Below, piece by piece: positions 41,323 to 50,631 of a DNA stretch of 50,643 nt (within the stretch, counting starts at the first letter, position 1; the number at the start of each line of letters is the position of its first letter). Location: contig JACPFJ010000015.1 of NCBI GenBank assembly GCA_016182975.1, positions 11,052 to 61,694 of the forward strand, in the 5' to 3' direction. The position numbers were made by a program, and so were the translations under genes. Source of the DNA: Deltaproteobacteria bacterium. GTDB lineage: Bacteria; Desulfobacterota; Desulfuromonadia; Geobacterales; Pseudopelobacteraceae. The notes under the pieces were generated by a model. The model did not search any database, was not told the DNA's origin, and worked only from the letters and a program-made list of their open reading frames with translations.

Positions 41323-42999
41323 ATGAACACCACCGAACTTCATGCCCTCCTTGACCGCCTGCGGGCCGAACCCCACGAAACGGAATGGCTGGAATTCAAA
41401 GCCAACCGCTATGAATCCCAAACATTGGGCGAATATATCTCCGCTCTGGCCAATTCCGCTGGACTACTCGGCAAGCCCAGGGCCTACCTGGTCTTCGGCG
41501 TACAGGACGGCACCCATGAGGTAATCGGCACCACCTTTGACCCGGCAGCGGAGAAGGGAAAAGGAAACCAGCCATTGCCGCTCTGGCTCTCGCTGGGACT
41601 GCACCCCAATGTCGGTTTCGAAATCCATCCCTTCGATTACCGGGGCAAACGGGTGGTGCTCTTCGAGATTCATCCCGCCTTTGACCGGCCGGTAAAATTC
41701 TACGGCACTGCCTTCATCCGCGATGGTTCTTCGAAAACCGAACTGGCAAAATACCCGGAAAAGGAACGGCGCATCTGGCAGCTCAGGATCGACTGGAGCG
41801 CGCAGATATGCGCCCAAGCCACTCTCACCGATCTGGACGAGGCGGCCATCGCCAAGGCCCGCCATGAATACAAGACGAAGTTTCCCGCCAAGATTGCCGA
41901 GGTGGATGCCTGGGACGATGCCACCTTCCTGAACAAGGCCAAGGTGACGATACGGGGCGAGATCACCAACGCAGCCCTCCTGTTACTGGGAAAACCCGAA
42001 TCCTCCACTTTGCTTACCCCGTCCGTGGCCCGCATAAGCTGGATTCTCAAGAACGAGCGGAATGAAGAGCTGGACTATGAACACTTCGGCCCGCCGTTCA
42101 TTCTGAACGTTGACAAGGTTCTGGCGCGTATCCGCAACCTGAATGTGCGGGAGTTGCCCAGCGGCACGCTCTTCCCCATCGAACTGACACAGTACGACCC
42201 ATGGGTCATTCGCGAGGCCCTGAACAACTGCATTGCCCACCAGGATTACGGGTTGCGCGGACGAATCAATGTCGTCGAGACACCGGACTCCCTGCTGCTC
42301 GGCAACCTGGGCGGGTTCCTCCCCGGCAGCGTGGAGACGGTCATTCGTCAGGATGCGCCCTCGGAATTGTACCGGAATCCTTTCCTGGCCGAAGCCATGG
42401 TGAATCTTAACCTGATCGATACCCAGGGAGGGGGCATCAAGCGGATGTTCCTGACCCAGAGACGGCGCTTCTTCCCCTTGCCGGATTACGATCTTTCCCA
42501 GCACGAGCGAGTAGCCGTGACGATTCGGGGCCGGATTCTCGATGAGCGATTTACCCGGTTGCTGATGGAACGCACTGATCTTGATTTAGGAACCATCATG
42601 CTGTTGGATCGAGTTCAGAAACGTTATCCGATCAGCCGTGACGAGCACCGGCTGTTAAAAAAGGCCGCGTTGGTGGAGGGGCGTTATCCACATCTCATCA
42701 TTGCCGCCAAGGTCGCCGCTGCTGCCGGAGACAAGGCTAGATACATCCGGGAGCGAGGCTTCAATACCCGTTATTATCAAGATATGATTGTAGACTTGAT
42801 CAAGGAGCAGCAGCCGGTGACACGGGAAGACATTGACCGGTTGCTGCTGGACAAGCTGCCCGAGGTGCTGACCGAGGAGCAAAAAAGAAAGAAAATTCAC
42901 AACCTGCTCTTCGAACTGGGAGGGAGGCAGGGAAGAATTCGCAATGCTGGTAGCCGCCGATATCCTCAGTGGGTTTTGAATGACTCTCATAAGCAATAA
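41323..42999 (+). CDS. Schlafen/AlbA_2 domain protein in the hsd operon
   Basis: 558 residues. The N-terminal AlbA_2 domain (about 15-130) shows ETEWLEFKANRY and KPRAYLVFGVQDGTHEVIG. A central GHKL-like ATP-binding domain (HATPase_c_4 type) has REALNNCIAHQDYG at about 298-311. The C-terminal 140 residues look like winged-helix segments. Related proteins are usually annotated as putative transcriptional regulators or RNA/DNA-binding proteins; the N terminus is related to Schlafen nucleases. AGGAG precedes the ATG, only 4 bases after hsdS. hsdR starts 143 bases downstream. The role in the restriction system is unknown. Confidence 0.85.
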   Translation: MNTTELHALLDRLRAEPHETEWLEFKANRYESQTLGEYISALANSAGLLGKPRAYLVFGVQDGTHEVIGTTFDPAAEKGKGNQPLPLWLSLGLHPNVGFEIHPFDYRGKRVVLFEIHPAFDRPVKFYGTAFIRDGSSKTELAKYPEKERRIWQLRIDWSAQICAQATLTDLDEAAIAKARHEYKTKFPAKIAEVDAWDDATFLNKAKVTIRGEITNAALLLLGKPESSTLLTPSVARISWILKNERNEELDYEHFGPPFILNVDKVLARIRNLNVRELPSGTLFPIELTQYDPWVIREALNNCIAHQDYGLRGRINVVETPDSLLLGNLGGFLPGSVETVIRQDAPSELYRNPFLAEAMVNLNLIDTQGGGIKRMFLTQRRRFFPLPDYDLSQHERVAVTIRGRILDERFTRLLMERTDLDLGTIMLLDRVQKRYPISRDEHRLLKKAALVEGRYPHLIIAAKVAAAAGDKARYIRERGFNTRYYQDMIVDLIKEQQPVTREDIDRLLLDKLPEVLTEEQKRKKIHNLLFELGGRQGRIRNAGSRRYPQWVLNDSHKQ

Positions 43000-43142
43000 A
43001 ATACCTAAGCGTTTAGCTATAACAACGGACAGGCAGTAAAAATAAACACAATGATATTAAAGATGTTTTTATTGCTAACTTTGAAGTTGGGGGGACGTGA
43101 TTAGCAATAAGAACCAATAGATCGAGAGTCGGGAGGGGACAT
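43000..43142. promoter_or_regulatory. AT-rich gap with inverted repeat before hsdR
   Basis: TTATTGCTAA (43069-43078) and TTAGCAATAA (43101-43110) are perfect inverted copies, 22 bases apart. A third AGCAATAA occurs at the very end of the AlbA_2 gene (about 42992). The region is much AT-richer than its neighbours and probably holds a regulated hsdR promoter. GGGAGGGG precedes the hsdR ATG. Confidence 0.5.
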
Positions 43143-46100
43143 ATGCTTGAAACCAGCCGCGTATCGGAACAGGCCGCCGAAGAGGGGATCGTCGCCTGTC
43201 TGTCCCTGAGTCCGCTCTACCGTGAGCGCCCGAATGCCGCGTTTGACGCCGCGACACTGTTGGACATTGCCGAGACCGCTACGTTCATCAAGGCTACCCA
43301 ACCCAAGGAGTGGGCCAAGCTGGGCAAGCAGTTCCCCGGTGAAGAGAAAACGGCCCTGGCCGGGCACTTGACCGCCCTCATCCAGAAACGGGGTGCCCTG
43401 GATGTGTTGCGTAACGGTATCGCCTTTAACGGCGTCAACGTCCAGCTTGCCTTTTTTCGCCCCGCCGCTGGCGGCAACCCGGAGCATCAGGCCCGCTATG
43501 AGGGGAACCGCTTCAGCGTCATGCGCCAGCTCCATTTCTCCACCAGAACACCCGACCAATCCGTTGACGTCGTAATCTTCCTCAACGGCCTCCCCATAGT
43601 ATCCATCGAATTGAAAAACCACTTCACCGGGCAGAATGTGCACCATGCCATTGCCCAATACCAGCGGCGCGACCGGAACGAACCATTCTGGAAACGCTGC
43701 CTGGTCCATTTCGCCGTGGATGACGACGCGGTGTACATGACTACCAGGGTTGACGGCAAGGACACGGCCTTCCTCCCCTTCAACCGCGACACCTACAATC
43801 CGGCCATTTATGAGCGTTTTGCCTCCTCCTACCTATGGGATGACTTCACGGATGAAGACGGTGAGTTGCAGACCGGCATCCTGCGGGCCGATTTGCTGCT
43901 GCTCCTGATCCAGAATTACCTGCACTTCGAGCGGGACGAGAAGAGCGGCAAGGAGAAGATGATCTTCCCCCGCTTCCATCAACTCATGGTGGTGTGCAAG
44001 CTTCTGGCCCATGCCAAGGTCCACGGCAGCGGGCACAATTACCTGATTCAGCACAGTGCCGGTTCTGGCAAGAGCAACAGTATCGCCTGGCTGGCCCATC
44101 AACTCGCCAACCTGTGCGCAGATGGAGAAAAGAACAATGATGCCGCGTCCGAGGGCCGCGGCTTGGGGCAGCCGGTGTTTGACAGCATCATCGTCATCAC
44201 CGACCGCCGGGTGCTCGACCGGCAGTTGCAGGAGACCATCAAGCAGTTCGAGAAGATCAAGGGGACGGTCACAAAGATCGACCGCAACACCAGGCAACTG
44301 GTGAAGGCCCTGGAGCGGGGCGACAAGATCATCATCACCACCTTGCAGAAGTTCGGCTTTATCGGCGAGCTTGCCAAGCTGCCGGGAAAGCGGTTTGCCG
44401 TGGTGGTGGACGAAGCCCACAGCTCCCAGACCGGCGAGAACGTCAAAGACCTCAAACTGGTGCTGACCAGCGAGGAGGAACTGAAAAAGGCGCTTGACCG
44501 TGATGAGGAAGGGGTGATCGATCCCATCGAGGACGAACTGGAGAAGATCCAGAAGGCCCGGCAAAAGCTCCCCCACCTGTCATTCTTCGCCTTCACCGCC
44601 ACCCCCAAGGACAAGACCCTTGAGCTGTTCGGTACACGCGACCCCAAGGTGAAGAAAGGGTATCGCCCTTTCCATCAGTACACCATGCGCCAGGCCATTG
44701 CCGAAGGGTTCATCCTGGATGTGCTGGTCAACTACACCACCTACAAGTCCTACTTCGAGCTGATTGAGAACGAGAAGGCCGAAGGGGAGAAGGAGGTAGA
44801 GAAGTTGAAGGCCCGGCGGCTGATGTTGCAGTACGTTGACCAGCACGAGTTTGCCATCAAGCGCAAGGCCCATATCATCGTTGACCATTTCACCCGCAAG
44901 ACTGCCCACAAGATTGCCGGTCAGGCCAAGGCGATGGTCGTGACCCATTCCCGCGCCCATGCGGTGCTGTACAAGCAGGCCCTGGACGAAGCGTTGCGGG
45001 AGCAGGGGCTTCCCTATGGTGTGTTGGTGGCCTTTACCGGCACGGTAACGATCAACGAACAGAAGTATACCGAGGGAAACATGAACCTGCCTGGCACCGG
45101 TGACATTGCTGAGGCGTTCAGGAACCCGGTCCAGCGGCTGCTGGTTGTGGCCAACAAGTACCAGACCGGTTTCGATCAGCCGCTGCTGCACACGATGTAC
45201 GTGGACAAAAAACTGGGCGGGGTGGCTGCGGTGCAGACCTTGAGCCGTCTGAACCGGACCTTCCCTCCGCTCAAACAGGATACGCTGGCCCTTGATTTCG
45301 TCAACGACCAGGAGACCATCAAGGCATCGTTCCAGGATTACTACCAGATCACCGAACTGGAAGGGGCAACCAACCCGAACAAGCTCTACAACCTCAGGCA
45401 CACTCTGGAGCAGATGCACGTATTTACCACGGAGGACGTGGCAGAGTTCATCGAACTGTTCATTGTCAAAAAGGTGCCGTCCGACCGACTTCAATCGTTT
45501 TTCAAGCGTATCGTGGAGACCGGCTACAACAACCTGGCCGCTGAACACATGGGAACAGAGGATTACGAAAAGCTGAAGGCTGAGGCCCAAGACAAGTTCC
45601 GTAAGGAAACTGCCCGCTATGTGCGACAATACAGCTTCATCAGCCAAATCATGATCTTCACCGACACGGCACTGGAAAAGTTCTACTTCTTCACCAAGCT
45701 GCTGCTGCGGCAACTGCCCTATGAAAAGCAGACGCTGCCGTTGGAAGTTGTCGAGATGATCGACATGGACAAGTACCGGGTGCAGGAGGAGCAGAATGGA
45801 CGCATTTCCCTGGCCAACGAGGATGGAACGCTGACACCGTCAGAGGACGACGGTCACCGGGGAAGGAAGGAAGAAAAAGAAAAGATCAAGATCATCGTGC
45901 AGAATTTGAATGAGGAGTACGGCATTGCCTTCGATGAGGCCGACCGGGTGGTGAATGCTATCAAGGAAAAGCTGGAAGATGATGAATCGCTGCGCTCAGC
46001 CTTTACCACCAATAGCATCGAGCACCTGCGGCGGGAAAAACTGAAGGACAGCATCAATCAGGCATTTCTTGCCAATGCAGACGAATTCCTGAGTTTTATG

Positions 46101-46184
46101 GCCAAGACCGAGACCGATCCCGGATTCGGCAAGTTTTTTCTTTCGGAAATGTACAAGTGGTACCTGGGGATGGTGAGGGAATAA
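43143..46184 (+). CDS. hsdR: Type I restriction enzyme R (motor-nuclease) subunit
   Basis: 1013 residues. The N-terminal nuclease has the PD-(D/E)xK pattern SVDVVIFLNGLPIVSIELKN (about 139-158). The SF2 translocase has Walker A HSAGSGKSN (about 303-311), DEAH in VVVDEAHSSQTGE (about 420-432), FTATPKDKTLELFG and QTGFDQPLLHTMYVDK, then a C-terminal helical domain for assembly with HsdM/HsdS. It looks complete. It is the EcoR124-like form and clearly different from the second R gene at 49650. Confidence 0.95.
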   Translation: MLETSRVSEQAAEEGIVACLSLSPLYRERPNAAFDAATLLDIAETATFIKATQPKEWAKLGKQFPGEEKTALAGHLTALIQKRGALDVLRNGIAFNGVNVQLAFFRPAAGGNPEHQARYEGNRFSVMRQLHFSTRTPDQSVDVVIFLNGLPIVSIELKNHFTGQNVHHAIAQYQRRDRNEPFWKRCLVHFAVDDDAVYMTTRVDGKDTAFLPFNRDTYNPAIYERFASSYLWDDFTDEDGELQTGILRADLLLLLIQNYLHFERDEKSGKEKMIFPRFHQLMVVCKLLAHAKVHGSGHNYLIQHSAGSGKSNSIAWLAHQLANLCADGEKNNDAASEGRGLGQPVFDSIIVITDRRVLDRQLQETIKQFEKIKGTVTKIDRNTRQLVKALERGDKIIITTLQKFGFIGELAKLPGKRFAVVVDEAHSSQTGENVKDLKLVLTSEEELKKALDRDEEGVIDPIEDELEKIQKARQKLPHLSFFAFTATPKDKTLELFGTRDPKVKKGYRPFHQYTMRQAIAEGFILDVLVNYTTYKSYFELIENEKAEGEKEVEKLKARRLMLQYVDQHEFAIKRKAHIIVDHFTRKTAHKIAGQAKAMVVTHSRAHAVLYKQALDEALREQGLPYGVLVAFTGTVTINEQKYTEGNMNLPGTGDIAEAFRNPVQRLLVVANKYQTGFDQPLLHTMYVDKKLGGVAAVQTLSRLNRTFPPLKQDTLALDFVNDQETIKASFQDYYQITELEGATNPNKLYNLRHTLEQMHVFTTEDVAEFIELFIVKKVPSDRLQSFFKRIVETGYNNLAAEHMGTEDYEKLKAEAQDKFRKETARYVRQYSFISQIMIFTDTALEKFYFFTKLLLRQLPYEKQTLPLEVVEMIDMDKYRVQEEQNGRISLANEDGTLTPSEDDGHRGRKEEKEKIKIIVQNLNEEYGIAFDEADRVVNAIKEKLEDDESLRSAFTTNSIEHLRREKLKDSINQAFLANADEFLSFMAKTETDPGFGKFFLSEMYKWYLGMVRE

Positions 46185-46347
46185 TACATCCAGGCACGTA
46201 TCCCATGCCATGTCTTTGAGCTTAAGAGCGCACCATCCTGTATTGGTTTCTGATGAATGCCGATTGCGATCTGGGGGAAGCGGTGTTGTCCGAAAGTGAT
46301 CTCGTTACTTGAGTTTCGTCACCCGGCGTATCCTGATTCCGCGGTTT

Positions 46348-46376
46348 TTGGATGCCTTCAGCTTCAACAATATGAT
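46348..46376 (+). promoter_or_regulatory. Promoter of the nadD operon
   Basis: TTGGAT (46348-46353), 17-base spacer, TATGAT (46371-46376), 48 bases before the nadD start. The rest of the hsdR-nadD gap (46185-46424) shows no gene. Confidence 0.5.
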
Positions 46377-46424
46377 ACATATCTTGTAGATGTAACCAGG
46401 CATGAAACTAAAGGGAAAAGCAAC

Positions 46425-47108
46425 ATGCGGATCGGACTGATGGGGGGGACGTTCAACCCGGTACACCTGGCCCACCTGCGCATCGCGGAGGAGGCCCGGG
46501 AGTTGTGCGCCCTCGACCGGGTGGTGTTCATCCCGGCCGCCGATCCGCCCCACAAGCCGCTGGCCGGAGAGGTCCCCTTCATGCTGCGTTTCGAGATGGT
46601 CCGCCTGGCCATACGGGGCAATCCCGCCTTCGAGATGTCGGACATCGAGGGGCGCAGGGGGGGCAAGTCCTACTCCATCGACACCATCGCCAGCTTTCGA
46701 GCCGAACATCCCGGCGCCGGGCTGTTCTTCATCATCGGCAGCGACTCGTTCCTGGAGATCGGCCTGTGGCACCGCTATGCCGAGATCTTCCGGCAATGCA
46801 GCCTGATCGTGGTCGAGCGGCCGGGGTGCCCGGTCGCGGACCCGTCCGCGGCCCTCCCGGTTGCCATCAGGGGGGAGTTCAGTTATAATGCCGCCTCCCG
46901 CAGGCTTGAGCATGGATCGGGAGAGCAGGTCCATTTTCTGAGGGGCTGTCCGCTGGCGATCTCGTCCACCGAAATCCGCCAGATGGCAGCTGCCGGCCAT
47001 TCCATTACCTATCTAGTCCCACCCGCGGTGGAGGCGTACATCAAGGAGCAAAGGATCTACAGCGAATGCCCGCAACCAAAACCAAAGCAGCAGAGAAGCA
47101 GACCCTGA
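46425..47108 (+). CDS. nadD: Nicotinate-nucleotide adenylyltransferase
   Basis: 227 residues. It adenylates nicotinate mononucleotide in NAD synthesis. GGTFNPVHLAHL (7-18) holds the nucleotidyl-transferase histidines H14 and H17, and ISSTEIR near the C terminus is the second signature. The ATG at 46425 follows AAAGGG. The 3' end overlaps rsfS by 43 bases in another frame and has a Lys/Gln/Pro-rich tail. obgE and proB, often upstream in related genomes, are replaced here by the restriction operon. Confidence 0.93.
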   Translation: MRIGLMGGTFNPVHLAHLRIAEEARELCALDRVVFIPAADPPHKPLAGEVPFMLRFEMVRLAIRGNPAFEMSDIEGRRGGKSYSIDTIASFRAEHPGAGLFFIIGSDSFLEIGLWHRYAEIFRQCSLIVVERPGCPVADPSAALPVAIRGEFSYNAASRRLEHGSGEQVHFLRGCPLAISSTEIRQMAAAGHSITYLVPPAVEAYIKEQRIYSECPQPKPKQQRSRP

Positions 47109-47479
47109 CAGCCACCGAACGGGCATTGAAGTGCGCCGAACTGGCCTACGACAAGAAGGCCTTCGACATCCGGGCCCTGGACATCTCCCGGGTTTCCTCC
47201 ATCGCCGATTACCTGGTGATCATCTCAGGCAACTCGGACAAGCAGAACCAGGCCATTGCCGACGGCATCCGCAGCGGGCTGAAGAAGTACGGCAAGGTGC
47301 ACGACATAGAGGGGGAGAGCGAAGGGAAGTGGATCGTCATGGATTACGGCGACGTGATCGTGCACATCTTCAGTGATCAGCTCCGGCATTACTACAAGCT
47401 GGACGAGCTCTGGCAGATGGCGCCGCAGTTGGAACTGCCGGAGGCGATCAGCCGGGCCCGCAAGCAGGATGACTTTTGA
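47066..47479 (+). CDS. rsfS: Ribosome silencing factor RsfS
   Basis: 137 residues. It binds L14 and blocks subunit joining in starvation. The core ISRVSSIADYLVIISGNSDKQ and WIVMDYGDVIVHIF is characteristic. The first 20 residues are a charged extension encoded within the nadD end. The stop overlaps the rlmH start (TTGA). Confidence 0.93.
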   Translation: MPATKTKAAEKQTLTATERALKCAELAYDKKAFDIRALDISRVSSIADYLVIISGNSDKQNQAIADGIRSGLKKYGKVHDIEGESEGKWIVMDYGDVIVHIFSDQLRHYYKLDELWQMAPQLELPEAISRARKQDDF

Positions 47480-47934
47480 AACTTCGGATTGTCTGGGTCG
47501 GCAAGAGCCGCGAAAGCTGGGTGAAAGAGGCGGTCAATGAGTACGCCGGACGCATCCGGCGCTATTGCCCGCTGGAGTTGTGCGAGGTACGCGACGAGAA
47601 GGGGGCCGAGGCCGAGGAGCAGCGCCGCCGCGAGTGCGAGCGGCTGGAAAGGCATATCCCTCCCAATGCAGTCCTGGTGCTGTTGGACGAACGCGGCGAA
47701 CAGCAGGATTCCCCCGGCCTGGCGGCCTTCATCGGCAGGCAGCGCGACGCGGGTGTCGGTGATCTGGTCTTCGCCATCGGCGGGGCCTACGGCTTTTCCG
47801 AGGAGTTCCGCCGCCGCGGCCGGCTGCTCTCGCTCTCGCGGATGACCTTCACCCACCAGATGGTGCGGGTCTTCCTGCTGGAGCAGCTCTACCGGGCCTT
47901 CACGATACTGAACAACGAACCGTACCACCATTAG
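47476..47934 (+). CDS. rlmH: 23S rRNA pseudouridine-1915 N3-methyltransferase RlmH
   Basis: 152 residues from a TTG at 47476 that overlaps the rsfS stop. This small SPOUT methyltransferase has the SAM knot FAIGGAYGFSEEF and the C-terminal LLEQLYRAFTILNNEPYHH. The start codon matches the family N terminus KLRIVWVGKS. Confidence 0.94.
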   Translation: MKLRIVWVGKSRESWVKEAVNEYAGRIRRYCPLELCEVRDEKGAEAEEQRRRECERLERHIPPNAVLVLLDERGEQQDSPGLAAFIGRQRDAGVGDLVFAIGGAYGFSEEFRRRGRLLSLSRMTFTHQMVRVFLLEQLYRAFTILNNEPYHH

Positions 47935-47949
47935 GCAAAAGGATATGCC

Positions 47950-49482
47950 ATGAAAAAACCTCTCCTCTTGATGATCCTCGACGGTTGGGGGATCAATCCG
48001 AACCCCGATCACAACGCAGTGGCCCAGGCCAAAACCCCCAATCTGAACCGGCTTTTGGCGGAATACCCCCACGTGCAGATCCAGACCTCGGGCATGGCCG
48101 TGGGGCTGCCCGAGGGGCAGATGGGCAACTCCGAGGTCGGGCACCTCAACATCGGCGCCGGCCGGGTCGTCTATCAGGACCTGACCCGCATCACTAAATC
48201 CATCCTTGACGGCGATTTTTTCAGCAACCAGGTGCTCCTGGAGTGCATCGCCCAGGTCAAGGCCAATGGCGGCAGGCTGCACCTGGCCGGGCTCCTGTCC
48301 GACGGTGGGGTGCATTCGCACAACACCCACCTCTATGCCCTGCTGGAACTGGCGAGGCGTGAAGGGCTGACGGAGGTCTTCATCCACTGCCTGCTGGACG
48401 GCCGCGACACCCCTCCACAGAGCGGCGCCGGCTACCTGGAGCAGCTTGAGGCGGAGATCCGGCGCATCGGTTGCGGCCGGATCGCCACGGTGATGGGACG
48501 CTACTACGCCATGGACCGGGACAACCGCTGGGAGCGGGTGGAAAAGGCCTACAACGCCATGGTCTGCGGAGAAGGGGAATGTCGCGCCTCCTCGGCGGAG
48601 GCCATCGAGCAGAGCTATGCCGCCGGGGTGCACGACGAGTTCGTGGTTCCCTGCGTGATCTGCCGGGATGGCGCTCCTGTGGGCGCCATCAAGGACGGCG
48701 ACGGCTTCATCTTCTTCAACTTCCGTTCCGACCGGGCCCGCGAGATCACCCGCGCCGTGGCCCTGGACGGTTTTGATGATTTCACGCGCCGGTGTCACCC
48801 TAAACTTGCCAGCTACGTCTGCATGACCGAGTACGACGCCACCTTCGGCCTGCCGATCGCCTTCGGCCCGGAGGAGTTGACCAACATCCTGGGCGGGGTG
48901 CTGGCTGCGGCCGGGCTGAGGCAACTGCGCATCGCCGAAACCGAGAAGTACGCCCACGTGACCTTCTTCTTCAACGGCGGCAATGAGGCCCCCTTCCCCG
49001 GAGAGGAGCGCTGCCTGATCCCCTCCCCCAAGGAGGTGGCCACCTACGACCAGAAGCCGGAGATGAGCGCCTACCTGGTGACGGACGAGCTGCTCAGGCG
49101 GCTGGATCAGGACAACTGCGACGTGATCGTCCTCAACCTGGCCAACTGCGACATGGTCGGTCACACCGGCATCCAGGAGGCGGCCGTGAAGGCGGTGGAG
49201 GCGGTGGACGCCTGTGTCGGGCGCATCCTGGACAAGGTGCGCGAAAAGGGGGGTGCGGCCCTGATCACCGCCGACCACGGCAATGCCGAGCAGATGGCGG
49301 GAGAGAACGGCGAGCCGTTCACGGCCCACACCAGCAACCCGGTCTGGCTGGTGCTGGCGGACGACAGCCGCAAGGGCGTGAAGCTGCGCGAAGGGGGACG
49401 TCTGGCCGACATCGCGCCGACCATGCTGAAGATGCTGGGGCTGGGCCAGCCCAAGGAGATGAGCGGGGAGAGTTTGCTGTAA
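47950..49482 (+). CDS. gpmI: Cofactor-independent phosphoglycerate mutase
   Basis: 510 residues. It interconverts 3- and 2-phosphoglycerate through a phosphoserine, here Ser61-62 in [15 protein letters not shown]. It has the alkaline-phosphatase-like metal sites ILDGWG at the start and ADHGNAEQM near residues 439-447, and [11 protein letters not shown] in the middle. It starts 15 bases after rlmH and ends the operon. Confidence 0.96.
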   Translation: MKKPLLLMILDGWGINPNPDHNAVAQAKTPNLNRLLAEYPHVQIQTSGMAVGLPEGQMGNSEVGHLNIGAGRVVYQDLTRITKSILDGDFFSNQVLLECIAQVKANGGRLHLAGLLSDGGVHSHNTHLYALLELARREGLTEVFIHCLLDGRDTPPQSGAGYLEQLEAEIRRIGCGRIATVMGRYYAMDRDNRWERVEKAYNAMVCGEGECRASSAEAIEQSYAAGVHDEFVVPCVICRDGAPVGAIKDGDGFIFFNFRSDRAREITRAVALDGFDDFTRRCHPKLASYVCMTEYDATFGLPIAFGPEELTNILGGVLAAAGLRQLRIAETEKYAHVTFFFNGGNEAPFPGEERCLIPSPKEVATYDQKPEMSAYLVTDELLRRLDQDNCDVIVLNLANCDMVGHTGIQEAAVKAVEAVDACVGRILDKVREKGGAALITADHGNAEQMAGENGEPFTAHTSNPVWLVLADDSRKGVKLREGGRLADIAPTMLKMLGLGQPKEMSGESLL

Positions 49483-49517
49483 TGGCGGGTTAATTATAGT
49501 GTTTGTGAAATTACAGG

Positions 49518-49556
49518 GCCGCCCGGTTCAGCATAAGTCTGATCGGGTGGCTTTTT
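49518..49556 (+). terminator. Terminator of the nadD-gpmI operon
   Basis: GCCGCCCG (49518-49525) pairs with CGGGTGGC (49544-49551), one G-T; an inner TCAG/CTGA adds four pairs. Five T residues follow. Confidence 0.85.
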
Positions 49557-50509
49557 AATTTTGCGGGATGGCAAGGTTAAAATTGTGGCGCGGGTGGCGG
49601 GGCGTGGTGTATACAAGTGGTTGGAAATGTGATGGGAGATGACGATACCATGACTGAAAACCAGAACCCCGAACAAAAGGCCCGTGATTCTATCGACGCC
49701 CTGTTGCAACAGGCGGGGTGGAGGGTTCAGCACAAGAAAAAAATTGACCTGAATGTCGGGCTTGGTCAGGCGGTTCGCGAGTATCAAACCGATATCGGCC
49801 CTGCGGATTATGTGCTGTTTGTCGATAAAAAAGCTGTCGGGGTTATTGAGGCCAAGCGTGAAGAAGAGGGGCAGCGTCTGACCGCCCATGAACCGCAGAC
49901 TGAGGGATACGCGGCAGCCCGGTTGAAATGGGTAAACAATAAAGAACCATTACCATTTTTGTATGAGAGCACCGGCATCATCACCCGCTTTACCGACCAG
50001 CGCGACCCGCATCCCCGCTCGCGCGAGCTGTTTAGTTTTCATCGCCCTGAAACCCTGAAAGAATGGCTCACACAGTCCGCCGCCCTGCGCGGACGCTTGC
50101 AACAGATTCCGGCCCTCAACCCGCAGAAACTCCCTGCCAAAGTGCTGGGTTTGCGCGATTGCCAGGAAATCGCCATAACCAACCTGGAAGCATCCTTCAA
50201 GGCCGATCGGCCACGGGCGCTTATCCAGATGGCCACCGGCGCTGGTAAGACCTACACCGCCATCACCGCCATGTATCGTCTGCTCAAGTATGCCAACAAT
50301 AAGCGGATTCTCTTTCTGGTAGACACCAAGAACCTGGGAGAACAGGCCGAACAGGAGATGATGTCCTTCGTGCCGCTTGACGATAACCGCAAATTCACTG
50401 AGCTGTATAACGTGCAGCGACTTAAATCGTCATTCATTGCCAAGGATAGCCAGGTTTGCATCAGCACCATCCAGCGGCTTTATTCCATTTTGAAGGACAA
50501 GGAACTACG

Positions 50510-50552
50510 CTTTTTCCGCGACTACGCGCGGAAAAAGAGGCCCCTTCGGGGC
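50510..50552. repeat. Two adjacent hairpins at the hsdR break point
   Basis: CTTTTTCCGCG (50510-50520) is perfectly complementary to CGCGGAAAAAG (50527-50537), 6-nt loop. GCCCC (50540-50544) pairs with GGGGC (50548-50552). They lie exactly where hsdR homology ends and look like the end of a mobile element or a terminator that came with it. Confidence 0.55.
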
Positions 50553-50561
50553 AACCAAGTA

Positions 50562-50591
50562 TTAACGTGTTCTCTGAAAAATTGCTATAAT
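50562..50591 (+). promoter_or_regulatory. Promoter inside the inserted sequence
   Basis: TTAACG (50562-50567) and a perfect TATAAT (50586-50591), 18 bases apart, point at the ATG at 50632. Confidence 0.45.
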
Positions 50592-50631
50592 CCTTACAGA
50601 AGTCTCTGATTTCATGCAAGGAGGATGTGTC

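Larger units (their letters stand above)
49650..50609 (+). pseudogene. hsdR: Second type I R subunit, truncated
   Basis: The 5' part of an EcoEI-like HsdR. A PD-(D/E)xK nuclease is seen as D53, E67 and K69 (GPADYVLFV and GVIEAKREEEG), then Walker A MATGAGKTYT (194-203) and DTKNLGEQAEQE. Homology runs to about residue 286 (STIQRLYSILKDKEL) and then stops, without the DEAH box or the rest of the motor. The frame runs on through an unrelated hairpin sequence to a stop at 50609. A GGGAG lies upstream of ATG 49650; an earlier GTG at 49617 is possible. It probably represents an insertion inside a second restriction locus whose remainder lies outside the window. Confidence 0.75.

Noticed and set aside
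37307..46424. Direct repeats marking the restriction operon as an integrated island
   Set aside because: I compared both flanks by eye and found no convincing repeat, tRNA gene or integrase.
47392..49329. A 645-codon minus-strand frame antisense to gpmI and rlmH
   Set aside because: Shadow of GC-rich genes with no recognisable domain.
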